NCBI RefSeq assembly: GCF_026341815.1
Contig: NZ_JAPENX010000001.1
Location: 2,046,001 to 2,110,000, forward strand
Length of the DNA stretch: 64,000 nt
Source: Streptomyces sp. NBC_00572
GTDB lineage: Bacteria > Actinomycetota > Actinomycetes > Streptomycetales > Streptomycetaceae
Direction: 5' to 3'
Below, piece after piece: positions 30,817-39,423 of the stretch. Within the stretch, counting starts at the first letter, position 1. Each line of letters starts with the position of its first letter. The position numbers and the translations under genes were made by a program. A model generated the notes under the pieces. The model did no database searches and was not told the DNA's origin. It saw only the letters and a list, made by a program, of their open reading frames with translations.

Positions 30817-32097
30817 TCACCCGTGCAGCCGCCGCCCGCAGTGGGGCCAGGGGCTCGCCCCCCGCTGGACGTACAGCTTCTTCGCCCGGAACGTCTGCTC
30901 GGCGGCGGGCGCGTCCTGCGCGGTGCCGCTGCCGCCGAGGGAGCGCCAGGTGCCGGGGTCGAACTGGTAGAGCCCGCCGTACGTCCCCGAGGGGTCGACG
31001 GCGTTCGGCCGGCCGCCGGACTCGCAGGCGGCGAGCGCGCCCCAGTCGAGGCCGTCGGCGCCGACGACGGAGGTGGGCATCGGTTTCGTGCCGACCCGGA
31101 CCTGGCGGCTGACGGGTTCGCGGACGATCTCCTCGCCGATCCGGCGAGGTCTCTGCTTGACGCCGTTGACCGTGCGCAGGCTGTACGTGACACGGCGGAC
31201 GCCGGCCGCGCCCTGCCGTGCGACGACCTCGGTGCCGGTGAACAGTTCCGGGTCGCGGGTCCGCTCCACGGCGTACGGGATGGCCTCCTCCCGCACCTGC
31301 CGGGAGCCGGTGATCCGCAGCACGTTCACCGTCTGGCCGTCGCGCGGGAAGGAGCCGGGGGTGACGGAGGTGGCGTCCTGCGCGGAGAGCGTGATCCCGG
31401 CCTCGGCGAGGGCCTCGCGGACGGTGGCGGCGTTCGTCCGGACGGTCCGCTCGCGCCCGTCGGCGAGGAAGGTCACCGTCCGCTCGGTCCGTACGTCGAG
31501 GGCGAGGCCCTGACGGGAGATGGGGGCGCCGCGGGAGACCGACAGGTACGCGCCCTCCGCGCGGACCCCGAGCTGACGCAGCGCGCCCTCGACGGTCCGG
31601 GCGGTCGTCCACACCTGGCGGCGCTGCCCGTCGAGGGTGAGGGCGACGGGCCGCCCGTACCGGACGACGATCTCGTCGCCGCTGGCCAGGGCCTCCGCGG
31701 GGGCGGGGGCGACGATGTCGTGGTCACCGACGGCCACGCCCTCGTCGGCGAGCAGCTCGTCGATGTCGTCGGCGAAGGTGTGGAGGGTGCGCGGGACACC
31801 GTCGACGGAGAGCCGGACGGCCTTGTCGTCGGCGACGAAGGCGCTGGTGCCGCCGGCGAGGAAGGCGACGACGAGGGCTTGCGGGACGAGCCTGCGCAGC
31901 CCCTCCCCGGCGGGCCCGGACGCCTTGCGGCGGCGGGCGGCGCGCCGGGACCCGGCCCGGGTGCCCTGCCCGGGGACGAGGCCGGGCGCGGCGCCCGGGG
32001 CGGGGGCGACGAGGGGCGCCACCTGGGTGGGCTGTTCGTGGACGGGGACGGCCGCGCCCCGCCGTCCGGCGCGGTGACTGCCCTGGGAAGTGCTCAC
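30817..32097 (-). CDS. rpfB: Resuscitation-promoting factor (RpfB-type) cell wall lytic enzyme
   Basis: The 426-residue product begins with a basic N-terminus, then a membrane/signal segment (VPQALVVAFLAGGTSAFVA). Three DUF348 repeats follow (VDGVPRTLHTFADDIDELL, LDGQRRQVWTTARTVEGAL, ADGRERTVRTNAATVREAL), then a G5 domain around EEIVREPVSRQVRVGT. It ends with a C-terminal Rpf catalytic domain (DWGALAACESGGRPNAVDPS, YGGLYQFDPGTWRSLGG) whose Glu is the expected lysozyme-like acid. Rpf enzymes cut peptidoglycan during spore germination and regrowth. A -10-like TAGTGT (32107-32112) lies 9 nt upstream of the GTG, so the leader is very short or absent. Confidence 0.94.
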   Translation of the reverse strand: MSTSQGSHRAGRRGAAVPVHEQPTQVAPLVAPAPGAAPGLVPGQGTRAGSRRAARRRKASGPAGEGLRRLVPQALVVAFLAGGTSAFVADDKAVRLSVDGVPRTLHTFADDIDELLADEGVAVGDHDIVAPAPAEALASGDEIVVRYGRPVALTLDGQRRQVWTTARTVEGALRQLGVRAEGAYLSVSRGAPISRQGLALDVRTERTVTFLADGRERTVRTNAATVREALAEAGITLSAQDATSVTPGSFPRDGQTVNVLRITGSRQVREEAIPYAVERTRDPELFTGTEVVARQGAAGVRRVTYSLRTVNGVKQRPRRIGEEIVREPVSRQVRVGTKPMPTSVVGADGLDWGALAACESGGRPNAVDPSGTYGGLYQFDPGTWRSLGGSGTAQDAPAAEQTFRAKKLYVQRGASPWPHCGRRLHG

Positions 32098-32218
32098 GAG
32101 GCCGGGACACTAGCCCCGGCGGCGGTCACCCTGACGGTCGACGCGACTACTACACGTAATCGTTATGGATCGCGGGGCGCCTGTCCCGACCGGTTCACCG
32201 TCTCAGTAACCAACCGTC

Positions 32219-33088
32219 TCAGTAGTCGAAAGCGCGGGCCGTGTTCACGGCGATCGCCTCGGCCAGCTCGTTCTCCCCGATCCCGCGGACCTCCGCCATC
32301 GCCCGGAGGGTGACCGGGATCAGGTACGGGGCGTTGGGGCGGCCCCGGTAGGGCGCCGGGGTGAGGAAGGGGGCGTCGGTCTCGACGAGGACGAGGTCGA
32401 GCGGGGCGACGGCGAGCGCGTCGCGCAGGTGCTGGGCGTTCTTGAAGGTGACGTTGCCGGCGAAGGACATGTAGTAGCCCTTGGCGGCGCAGATCTCGGC
32501 CATGGCGGCGTCGCCGGAGTAGCAGTGGAAGACGGTCCGCTCGGGGGCGCCCTCCTCGTCCAGGACGCGCAGCACGTCGGCGTGGGCCTCGCGGTCGTGG
32601 ATGACGAGCGCCTTGCCGTGCCGCTTGGCGATCTCGATGTGGGCGCGGAAGGAACGCTCCTGCGCGGCGATGCCCTCGGGGCCCGTACGGAAGAAGTCGA
32701 GGCCGGTCTCGCCCACGCCGCGGACGTACGGGAGGGCGGCGAGCCGGTCGATCTCGGAGAGCGCGTCGTCGAGGGCCGCGTCTCCGCCGCCCTCGCGGGC
32801 GCCCTGCCGGGACCATCCGTCGGGGTCGCCGAGGACGATGCGGGGGGCTTCGTTGGGGTGCAGGGCGACGGCGGCGTGCACGTGCTCGTGGGCGGCGGCG
32901 GCCTCCGCGGCCCACTGGGAGCCCTTCACGTCACAGCCGACCTGCACGACCGTGGTCACTCCGACGGCGGCGGCCTTGACCAGTGCCTCCTCGACGGTCC
33001 CGGACTGGAGGTCCAGGTGGGTGTGCGAGTCCGCGACCTCCACGAGGAGGGGTTCGGGCAGCGGCGGCGGGGCGTCCTTGGCACTCAT
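32219..33088 (-). CDS. tatD: TatD family metal-dependent hydrolase/DNase
   Basis: The 289-residue TIM-barrel amidohydrolase has all metal-ligand motifs: DSHTHLD near the N-terminus, GETGLDFFR, IHDREAH, FHCYSGD and ETDAPFLTP. TatD proteins act as 3'-5' DNA exonucleases in repair and turnover. A -10-like TACGAT (33096-33101) ends 7 nt before the ATG and no SD is present, so a leaderless mRNA starting at this codon is likely. It heads the tatD-rpfB-rsmA-ispE run, although the 121-bp gap before rpfB may hold a second promoter. Confidence 0.95.
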   Translation of the reverse strand: MSAKDAPPPLPEPLLVEVADSHTHLDLQSGTVEEALVKAAAVGVTTVVQVGCDVKGSQWAAEAAAAHEHVHAAVALHPNEAPRIVLGDPDGWSRQGAREGGGDAALDDALSEIDRLAALPYVRGVGETGLDFFRTGPEGIAAQERSFRAHIEIAKRHGKALVIHDREAHADVLRVLDEEGAPERTVFHCYSGDAAMAEICAAKGYYMSFAGNVTFKNAQHLRDALAVAPLDLVLVETDAPFLTPAPYRGRPNAPYLIPVTLRAMAEVRGIGENELAEAIAVNTARAFDY

Positions 33089-33161
33089 GACCCCGATCGT
33101 ACGAGGGTCACGAGTGCGGGCGCGCGGGGTGTCTCGGGGCCGTGGATCCCCGTGGGCGGCG

Positions 33162-33581
33162 CTACGGGCGGCGCCTGAAGGGGTGCAGGAGGTCGGACAG
33201 GTGCCAGTGGTGCGGCACCGGGGGCTGCTCGGAGCCGTCCTCGGTCAGCTCCTGACCGATGGGACCGGCCATCGAGACGGGCTTGGTGGCCCGCGCCCCC
33301 TGCTGGTGCTTCTCCGTCGCGGCGATCAGGTCGAGCACCGACGACACCTGCCCCGCGCGCATGATGCGGACGACGTGGCCGCCGCAGTTCATGCAGGTGG
33401 GGCTGGACAGCGGGGACGGGACCCGCTCCCCGTCAGCCTTGTAGACGACGAATTCGTGGCCGGCGGCGTCGACGTGGTGCTCGATGTCGTACGCCTGCTC
33501 CCAGCCGTATCCACAGCGCATGCAGGCGAAGGCGTACGCCTCATGAGCGACGGAAATGCCGGTGCCGGTGATCTCGGTCAT
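33162..33581 (-). CDS. Hypothetical protein with a zinc-ribbon motif
   Basis: I do not recognise a named family. The 139-residue protein has two CxxC knuckles (FACMRCGYGW about residues 19-28 and PTCMNCGGHVVRI about residues 60-72) that can form a zinc ribbon. It continues into a variable Pro/His-rich tail (PPVPHHWHLSDLLHPF). ATG 33581 has a strong SD (GAGGAG, 5-nt spacing). It lies downstream of rsmI in the same direction, separated by a 139-bp gap with several hairpins. Proteins of this type are common near this locus in Streptomyces; function is unknown. Confidence 0.75.
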   Translation of the reverse strand: MTEITGTGISVAHEAYAFACMRCGYGWEQAYDIEHHVDAAGHEFVVYKADGERVPSPLSSPTCMNCGGHVVRIMRAGQVSSVLDLIAATEKHQQGARATKPVSMAGPIGQELTEDGSEQPPVPHHWHLSDLLHPFRRRP

Positions 33582-33593
33582 GCCAGCTCCTCT

Positions 33594-33720
33594 CCACTGA
33601 TCCAGTGGACGCCTTTTCGGGCCGGAGCGCATCAGCGCGGGTCGAACCATGGAAGGCTTTTGGCTCTTCCCTTGCCAAGGGCCCTGCGAAGAGTCCCGGC
33701 GCCGGGTTCGGCTTTGCCTT
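33594..33720 (-). repeat. Hairpin-rich gap between rsmI and the zinc-ribbon gene
   Basis: Several inverted repeats lie close together. CCACTG-ATC-CAGTGG (33594-33608) lies beside the SD of the zinc-ribbon gene. A nested stem has arms CTCTTC/GAAGAG enclosing CCCTT/AAGGG (about 33662-33692). CCCGGCGCCGGG (33697-33708) is a self-complementary palindrome. The last two may be the rsmI terminator; the first could affect translation of the downstream gene. Confidence 0.4.
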
Positions 33721-34599
33721 TCAGATTAGTCCTTTACCGTTTCCGGGGCCCGGTCCAGCCGCATTCTTTGCCGCCACGACTGCATCGAACACCTCTCGTT
33801 TGGGAAGCCCCGCGTCGGCGGCGACGGCGGCGATCGCCTCCTTGCGCCGCTCGCCCGCCTCCTCGCGCACCCGCACCCTGCGCACCAGCTCCTCGGCGTC
33901 GAGTTCGGCGGGTCCGGTCTCCGGGGCGCCCTCGACGACGACGGTGATCTCGCCGCGTACGCCCTCGGCCGCCCAGGCCGCGAGCTCGGCCAGCGGGCCG
34001 CGCTTGACCTCCTCGTACGTCTTGGTCAGCTCGCGGCAGACGGCGGCCCGGCGCTCGGCGCCGAAGACCTCGGCCATCGCGGCGAGGGTGTCGTCGAGCC
34101 GGTGCGGGGCCTCGAAGTAGACGAGGGTGCGGCGCTCGTCGGCGACCTCGCGCAGCCGACCGAGGCGCTCGCCCGCCTTCCTGGGCAGGAAGCCCTCGAA
34201 GCAGAAGCGGTCCACGGGCAGACCGGAGAGGGCGAGCGCGGTGAGGACGGCGGACGGGCCGGGGACGGCCGTCACCTTGATGTCCTGCTCGACGGCGGCG
34301 GCGACGAGCCGGTAGCCCGGGTCCGAGACGGACGGCATGCCCGCGTCGGTCACGAGCAGCACCCGGGCGCCGCCGACCAGGGCCTCGACCAGCTCCGGCG
34401 TACGGGCGGATTCGTTGCCCTCGAAGTAGGAGACGACCTTGCCCGTCGTGTGGATGCCCAGGGCGCGGGTCAGTCCGCGCAGCCTCCGGGTGTCCTCGGC
34501 GGCCACGATGTCCGCGTTCTCCAGTTCGGTGGCGAGTCGGGGCGGAGCGTCCGCGATGTCACCGATGGGGGTCCCTGCGAGTACCAGCGTTCCTGTCAC
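33721..34599 (-). CDS. rsmI: 16S rRNA (cytidine1402-2'-O)-methyltransferase
   Basis: RsmI adds a 2'-O-methyl to C1402 in the decoding centre. The 292-residue tetrapyrrole-methylase-fold protein has LVLAGTPIGDIADAPPRL at the N-terminus, AAEDTRRLRGL, YFEGNE, VTDAGMPSVSDPGYRLV, PGPSAVLTALALSGLP and FEGFLPRK, all family signatures. GTG 34599 is chosen because GGGAGG lies 9 nt upstream; the ATG at 34608 abuts that SD. It is divergent from pmt, with 61 bp between the starts. Confidence 0.95.
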   Translation of the reverse strand: MTGTLVLAGTPIGDIADAPPRLATELENADIVAAEDTRRLRGLTRALGIHTTGKVVSYFEGNESARTPELVEALVGGARVLLVTDAGMPSVSDPGYRLVAAAVEQDIKVTAVPGPSAVLTALALSGLPVDRFCFEGFLPRKAGERLGRLREVADERRTLVYFEAPHRLDDTLAAMAEVFGAERRAAVCRELTKTYEEVKRGPLAELAAWAAEGVRGEITVVVEGAPETGPAELDAEELVRRVRVREEAGERRKEAIAAVAADAGLPKREVFDAVVAAKNAAGPGPGNGKGLI

Positions 34600-34660
34600 A
34601 CGGCCCATCCTCCCAGCCCGGAGAGGCGACGCGCACAGGCGCGTTCCCTACGATGGCGCG

Positions 34661-36415
34661 GTGACCAGTACCGCACCCGAGGCCCTGGAGGGCCAGCACC
34701 CCATGGCAGAGCCCGTGGCAGAGCCCTCTTCGTGGCAGAAGCGGCTGCGGCGTTTCGGCTATGCGCCGCCCGCCGGAAGCGCCGCGCCCATCGGGCTGCG
34801 CGAGCGGCTCGTCCCCTCGTACGTCCGCCCGTCCAAGCGCCTGATGTCGCTGCTCGGCATCGGCCCCGACCGGGCCGAGCGGCTGTGGCGGCTGATGGCC
34901 TGGGGCGGTCCGCTCCTGGTCACGGCGGTCGCGGGGCTGCTGAGGTTCTGGAACCTCGGCAAGCCGAACGCGGTGATATTCGACGAGACGTACTACGCCA
35001 AGGACTCCTGGGCCCTGATCAACCAGGGGTACGAGGGGGCGTGGCCGAAGGACATCGACAAGACGGTCCTCAGGGACCCCGGCTCGGTGCTCGTGCCGAC
35101 CGACCCCGGCTATGTCGTGCATCCCCCGATGGGCAAGTGGGTCATCGGTCTCGGCGAGAAGCTGATCGGCTTCGAGCCGCTCGGCTGGCGCTTCATGGTG
35201 GCGCTGCTCGGCACGCTGTCGGTCCTGATGCTGTGCCGGATCGGCCGGCGCCTGTTCCGTTCCACCTTCCTGGGCTGTCTGGCGGGTCTGCTGCTCGCCG
35301 TCGACGGACTGCACTTCGTGATGAGCCGCACGGCGCTCCTCGACCAGGTGCTGATGTTCTTCGTGCTCGCGGCCTTCGCCTGTCTGGTCCTCGACCGCGA
35401 CCGGACCCGGAAACGGCTCGCGGGCGCGCTCCCGGAGGACGAGGAGGGCGTGCTTCGCCCCGACGCGGAGATCGCGGAGTCGCTGCGGCTCGGGTGGCGG
35501 CCGTGGCGGATCGCGGCCGGTGTGATGCTGGGCCTGGCGGCGGCGACCAAGTGGAACGGCCTGTACGTCATGGTGGGCTTCGGCCTGATGACGGTGCTGT
35601 GGGACGTCGGCGGTCGCCGTACGGCCGGCGCGGTCCGCCCGTACCTCGCGGTGATCAAGAAGGATCTGGTCCCGGCGTTCGTGTCGGTGGTCCCGGTGGC
35701 GATCGTCACCTATCTGGTGACCTGGACCGGCTGGATCGTCAGCGACAAGGGCTACTTCCGGAACTGGGCCGCCGACCAGGACAAGCTGGACGGCAGCGGG
35801 ACCTGGGGCTGGCTGCCGCAGTGGCTGCGCAGCCTCTGGCACTACGAGTCCGAGGTGTACAGCTTCCACGTGGGCCTGACCTCGCCCCACACGTACGAGT
35901 CGAACCCCTGGTCCTGGATCGTCCTCGGCCGCCCGGTCTCCTACTTCTACGAGTCCCCCGCCCCCGGCACCGCCGGCTGCCCGGCGACCGCGAAGGAGAA
36001 GTGCGCGGCAGAGGTCCTGGCCCTAGGCACCCCGCTCCTCTGGTGGGCCGCCTGCTTCGCGATCCTGTACATCCTCTGGCGCTGGGCCTTCCGCCGCGAC
36101 TGGCGCGCGGGCGCGATCGCCTGCGGCATCGCGGCCGGCTGGGTCCCCTGGTTCCTCTACCAGGAACGCACCATCTTCCTTTTCTACGCGGTGGTCTTCG
36201 TTCCGTTCCTGTGTCTGGCGGTGGCGATGATGCTGGGCGCGATCATCGGCCCCGCGGGTTCCTCGGAAAGACGCCGCACATTCGGCGCGGTGGCGGCGGG
36301 CTGCATCGTCCTTCTCATCGTCTGGAATTTCATCTATTTCTGGCCCATCTACACCGGCACGCCCATTCCGCTGGACCAATGGCGGAACAGGATGTGGCTC
36401 GACACCTGGGTGTAG
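34661..36415 (+). CDS. pmt: Dolichyl/polyprenyl-phosphate-mannose--protein mannosyltransferase
   Basis: Pmt transfers mannose from polyprenyl-phosphate-mannose to Ser/Thr of proteins leaving through Sec. The 584-residue GT-C membrane enzyme has a cytoplasmic N-terminus, then AVAGLLRFWNLGKP and the catalytic loop motif FDETYYAKDSW (the DE pair about residue 108). HPPMGKWVIGLGEKL and many helices follow, with a C-terminal PMT 4TM region (PWSWIVLGRPVSYFYE, WVPWFLYQERTIFLFYA). A -10-like TACGAT (34649-34654) ends 6 nt before GTG 34661 without SD, so it is probably leaderless. In S. coelicolor this gene is needed for phage infection and antibiotic resistance phenotypes. Confidence 0.95.
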   Translation: MTSTAPEALEGQHPMAEPVAEPSSWQKRLRRFGYAPPAGSAAPIGLRERLVPSYVRPSKRLMSLLGIGPDRAERLWRLMAWGGPLLVTAVAGLLRFWNLGKPNAVIFDETYYAKDSWALINQGYEGAWPKDIDKTVLRDPGSVLVPTDPGYVVHPPMGKWVIGLGEKLIGFEPLGWRFMVALLGTLSVLMLCRIGRRLFRSTFLGCLAGLLLAVDGLHFVMSRTALLDQVLMFFVLAAFACLVLDRDRTRKRLAGALPEDEEGVLRPDAEIAESLRLGWRPWRIAAGVMLGLAAATKWNGLYVMVGFGLMTVLWDVGGRRTAGAVRPYLAVIKKDLVPAFVSVVPVAIVTYLVTWTGWIVSDKGYFRNWAADQDKLDGSGTWGWLPQWLRSLWHYESEVYSFHVGLTSPHTYESNPWSWIVLGRPVSYFYESPAPGTAGCPATAKEKCAAEVLALGTPLLWWAACFAILYILWRWAFRRDWRAGAIACGIAAGWVPWFLYQERTIFLFYAVVFVPFLCLAVAMMLGAIIGPAGSSERRRTFGAVAAGCIVLLIVWNFIYFWPIYTGTPIPLDQWRNRMWLDTWV

Positions 36416-36429
36416 CGGGGGAATGACGA

Positions 36430-36462
36430 CGAGAGGGCGCGACCGACGGTCGCGCCCTCTCG
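36430..36462 (+). terminator. Terminator after pmt
   Basis: A perfect 15-bp stem (CGAGAGGGCGCGACC and complement) with a GAC loop starts 14 nt past the pmt stop. Confidence 0.85.
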
Positions 36463-36479
36463 GTCGTTGTGGGGGCGGC

Positions 36480-36527
36480 CCCCCTGGGCCGGGCCGCCGG
36501 CGACCGTCGGTGGCTCGGCCCAGGGGG
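36480..36527 (+). repeat. Second inverted repeat downstream of pmt
   Basis: A perfect 12-bp stem (CCCCCTGGGCCG with CGGCCCAGGGGG) closes a 24-nt loop that itself contains short GC palindromes. It is 17 nt after the pmt terminator and about 107 bp before the next ATG. It may be a backup terminator or a leader structure of the serine-hydrolase gene. Confidence 0.5.
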
Positions 36528-36634
36528 CGCCCCGACACCCGGTTCACCGGATTCGTACAACCATCCGCACGCTCAGGAGTCGTACAAGGCGAGAGCGCCG
36601 TAGGTGTGTTCGTTTCGCTTCCAGGGGGACCCGC

Positions 36635-37558
36635 ATGACTCACCGCATATCTCTGCGTGCCCGCGTGCTTCCGGCCGTGGCTGCCGCCGGGATGCTCGTG
36701 CCCATCGTCGCGGGTGCGGCACCTGCTTCCGCCGCTGCCGCGCCGCAGGTCAGCTGCACGTCCGGCAAGGCCGGGCTCGCCGCCAAGCTGCAGAGGGACA
36801 TCACCGCCGCCCTCGCCACGCGCGCCGGTACCGTTGCCGTCGGCCTGCGCGACCGCACCACGAACACCACCTGCACCCTGCGCGCGACGACCGCGTACGA
36901 CTCGGCCAGCGTCGTGAAGGTGACCGTCCTCGCCACGCTCCTCTGGGACGCCAAGAAGACCAACCGGTACCTGACCTCGCGCGAGGCCGGCCTGGCCACC
37001 GCCATGATCACCAAGTCCGACAACGCGGCCACCACCACCCTGTGGAACCAGCTCGGCATCACGAAGGTGAAGGGCTTCCTGGCGGCCGCCGGCATGACGC
37101 GGACGGTGCCGGGGTCCGGCGGCTACTGGGGGCTCACCCGGATCAACGTCACCGACGAGCAGCGGCTGCTTTCACTGATCACCGCCGGGAACACCGTCCT
37201 GAGTGACAACTCCCGCGCCTACATCCAGAAGCTCATGGGCCAGGTCGTCACCTCGCAGAGGTGGGGGACCCCCGCCGGCGCACCCTCCTCCGTCGCCGTG
37301 CACGTCAAGAACGGCTGGCTGCAGCGCGCCACGCGCGGCTGGCGTGTGCACAGCATCGGCACGTTCAAGGGCGGCGGCCACGACTACACGATCACCGTGC
37401 TCACCGACGGCAACAGCACGATGAACTACGGCGTGGCCACCATTCAGGCCGTGTCCAAGGTGATCCACCGGGATCTCGTCCCGACCGCTCCCACCGCGAC
37501 GCGGTACGCCCCGACCATCACGCCCCAGGAGGCGTACGTCGCGGTTCCCCAGGGCTGA
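36635..37558 (+). CDS. Secreted class A beta-lactamase-like serine hydrolase
   Basis: The 307-residue product has a signal peptide (RVLPAVAAAGMLVPIVAG, cleavage near ASAAAA). The penicillin-recognising fold shows SxxK in YDSASVVKVT and SDN in TKSDNAATTTLW. The KTG-position triad is replaced by KNG (VHVKNGWLQRA). The strict SDN supports a class A-like active site. The family includes many Streptomyces proteins of unclear activity, so beta-lactam hydrolysis should not be assumed. ATG 36635 follows CAGGGGGA. The next gene encodes a penicillin-binding protein. Confidence 0.82.
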   Translation: MTHRISLRARVLPAVAAAGMLVPIVAGAAPASAAAAPQVSCTSGKAGLAAKLQRDITAALATRAGTVAVGLRDRTTNTTCTLRATTAYDSASVVKVTVLATLLWDAKKTNRYLTSREAGLATAMITKSDNAATTTLWNQLGITKVKGFLAAAGMTRTVPGSGGYWGLTRINVTDEQRLLSLITAGNTVLSDNSRAYIQKLMGQVVTSQRWGTPAGAPSSVAVHVKNGWLQRATRGWRVHSIGTFKGGGHDYTITVLTDGNSTMNYGVATIQAVSKVIHRDLVPTAPTATRYAPTITPQEAYVAVPQG

Positions 37559-37656
37559 CGCCCACCTCTCCGTGTGACAGAGAAGACCGAAGTGGCTCGA
37601 CACACGCAGGGGGCGCTGCTTGACTCGTGGGTCCACCTGGGGAGGGGAACGCAGTC

Positions 37657-39303
37657 ATGCGCAGTGGGGCCAAGGTCGCGATAGCCGGAAGCGTGTTCGT
37701 CGTCGTGGCGGGCGGGGTCGGCTACGGGGGCTACAACCTCTGGAACGGCGTCACGGGCGGCGACGCGTCCCCGGACCCCCGGTCCGACTCCCCCTCCTCG
37801 CCCAGAACCGGGCCCGTCACGGGCGAGGAGATCACGACCACCGCTCGGGACTTCCTGGCCGCCTGGGCCGCCGGGGAGTCGGACAAGGCGGCGCAGCTGA
37901 CGAACGACCCGGTCACCGCCGGGACCGCGGTCCTCTCGTACCGGGAGGGCGCGAAGGTCACCAAGGCGGTGATCACGCCGGGGGCGGCGGTCGGGGCGAC
38001 GGTGCCGTTCACCGTGAAGGCGACGATCTCGTACGAGGGCGTCACCAAGGACCTGTCGTACGCGTCCGAACTGACCGTGGTCCGGGGGCAGACCACCGGC
38101 CGGCCGCTGGTGAAGTGGCAGCCGACCGTCCTCCACCCCAAGCTCACGGCGGACGCCACCCTGCGCACGGGCGCGGCGAAGACCGCCACCATCAAGGCCG
38201 TCGACCACAACGGCGTCGAGCTGACGGCGGAGAAGTACCCCTCGCTGCGACCGGTCCTCGCCACCTTGCGCGAGCGGTACGGCTCCAAGGTCGGCGGCTC
38301 CACCGGCGCCGAGACCTGGATCGACTCGGGCAGCGAGGCCGTCCCCGACACCACCCTCCTGGTCCTGTCCAAGGGCAGGCCCGGCACCCTGAAGACCACC
38401 ATCGACGCGGGCGTCCAGGCCGCGGCCGAGAAGGCGGTCAAGTCCTACGCCCGGACCTCGGTGACGGCGATCGAACCGTCGACGGGCGCGATACGGGCGG
38501 TCGCGAACAACCCGGTGACCGAGTTCAACACCGCCCTGAGCGGCGCACAGGCCCCCGGCTCGACGATGAAGATCGTGACGGCGACGATGATGATGCAGCA
38601 CGGTCTGGCCAAGCCGACCAGCCGCGTCGAGTGCCCGCCCACGGTCGACTGGTACGGCTACACCTTCGAGAACCTCAAGAAGTTCAAGATCGACAACGGC
38701 ACCCTCACCGATGCCTTCAGCCGGTCCTGCAACACCACCTTCATCAAGGCGATCGGCCCCCTCGACAAGAAGGACCTCGCGGACACCGCCCTCGGCGAGA
38801 CCGCCCGACGCTCGTTCGGCATCGGCGAGGAGTGGAACATCGGCGTCCCGGCGTCGAACGGCTCCGTGCCCGAGTCGACGGGCACCGAGTCCGCCGCCTC
38901 GTACATCGGCCAGGGCAAGATCACGATGAGCGCCCTGAACGTCGCCTCGCTCTCCGCGACCGCGAAGAGCGGCCGTTTCCTCCAGCCGTATCTGGTGGCC
39001 AAGGAGCTCGACGACCGGGAGTTCGCCAAGGCCGAGCCGCTCTCCGAAGAGGTCGCCTCGGGGCTGCGCACGCTGATGAAGGCGGCGACGACCGGGAACG
39101 GCACCGCGGCCGAGGCGATGGCGGGGGTGCCGTCCCCGAAGGGCGCGAAGACCGGCTCGGCCGAGGTCGGCAGCCAGGCCACGTCCAACAGCTGGTTCAC
39201 CGGCTACTCGGGCGACCTCGCGGCGGCGGCGATCGTCGAGGGAGGCGGCCACGGGGGCGACGCGGCGGGGCCGGTGGTGGCGCGGGTGCTGAAGGCGGGC
39301 TAG
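37657..39303 (+). CDS. Penicillin-binding protein (class B-type transpeptidase)
   Basis: The 548-residue protein has one N-terminal membrane helix (AIAGSVFVVVAGGVGYGGY) and an NTF2/MecA-N-like domain (TARDFLAAWAAGESDKAAQL). A linker domain and a C-terminal transpeptidase domain follow, with the three active-site motifs SxxK (PGSTMKIVT), SxN (SRSCNTTF, so SCN) and KTG (AKTGSAE). It cross-links peptidoglycan outside the membrane. ATG 37657 has GGGGAGGGGA upstream. Its stop codon lies at the edge of a perfect 20-bp palindrome. Streptomyces have several such PBPs near pmt with sporulation-associated roles. Confidence 0.92.
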   Translation: MRSGAKVAIAGSVFVVVAGGVGYGGYNLWNGVTGGDASPDPRSDSPSSPRTGPVTGEEITTTARDFLAAWAAGESDKAAQLTNDPVTAGTAVLSYREGAKVTKAVITPGAAVGATVPFTVKATISYEGVTKDLSYASELTVVRGQTTGRPLVKWQPTVLHPKLTADATLRTGAAKTATIKAVDHNGVELTAEKYPSLRPVLATLRERYGSKVGGSTGAETWIDSGSEAVPDTTLLVLSKGRPGTLKTTIDAGVQAAAEKAVKSYARTSVTAIEPSTGAIRAVANNPVTEFNTALSGAQAPGSTMKIVTATMMMQHGLAKPTSRVECPPTVDWYGYTFENLKKFKIDNGTLTDAFSRSCNTTFIKAIGPLDKKDLADTALGETARRSFGIGEEWNIGVPASNGSVPESTGTESAASYIGQGKITMSALNVASLSATAKSGRFLQPYLVAKELDDREFAKAEPLSEEVASGLRTLMKAATTGNGTAAEAMAGVPSPKGAKTGSAEVGSQATSNSWFTGYSGDLAAAAIVEGGGHGGDAAGPVVARVLKAG

Positions 39304-39349
39304 GGAGTGTCTTGTCGATCAGGCCGGGCTGATCGACAAGACACTCCCT
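39302..39349. repeat. Perfect 20-bp inverted repeat overlapping the PBP stop codon
   Basis: The arms 39302-39321 and 39330-39349 are exact complements around an 8-nt loop. The arm reads AGGGAGTGTCTTGTCGATCA and is noticeably less GC-rich than the other hairpins. It may terminate the PBP transcript or be a dispersed palindromic element. Confidence 0.75.
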
Positions 39350-39423
39350 GGGCGGTCGGGGGCCGTGCCCGAGGGGCGGAAGTCGGTCGCATGCCCCCTA
39401 CACGGACCGCTAGCGTGCGGGCC

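Noticed and set aside
32098..32218. c-di-AMP (ydaO-type) riboswitch before rpfB
   Set aside because: The 121-bp gap shows no recognisable ydaO core, and the -10-like hexamer lies only 9 nt from the GTG.
33594..33720. tRNA or small structured RNA gene in the rsmI gap
   Set aside because: Several hairpins exist but no cloverleaf or T-loop sequence could be formed.
36635..37558. Functional beta-lactamase resistance gene
   Set aside because: Fold and SxxK/SDN motifs fit, but the third motif is KNG and sequence is far from known resistance enzymes, so activity is not claimed.
39302..39349. Insertion sequence end
   Set aside because: Only a single palindrome is present with no transposase and no second terminus nearby.
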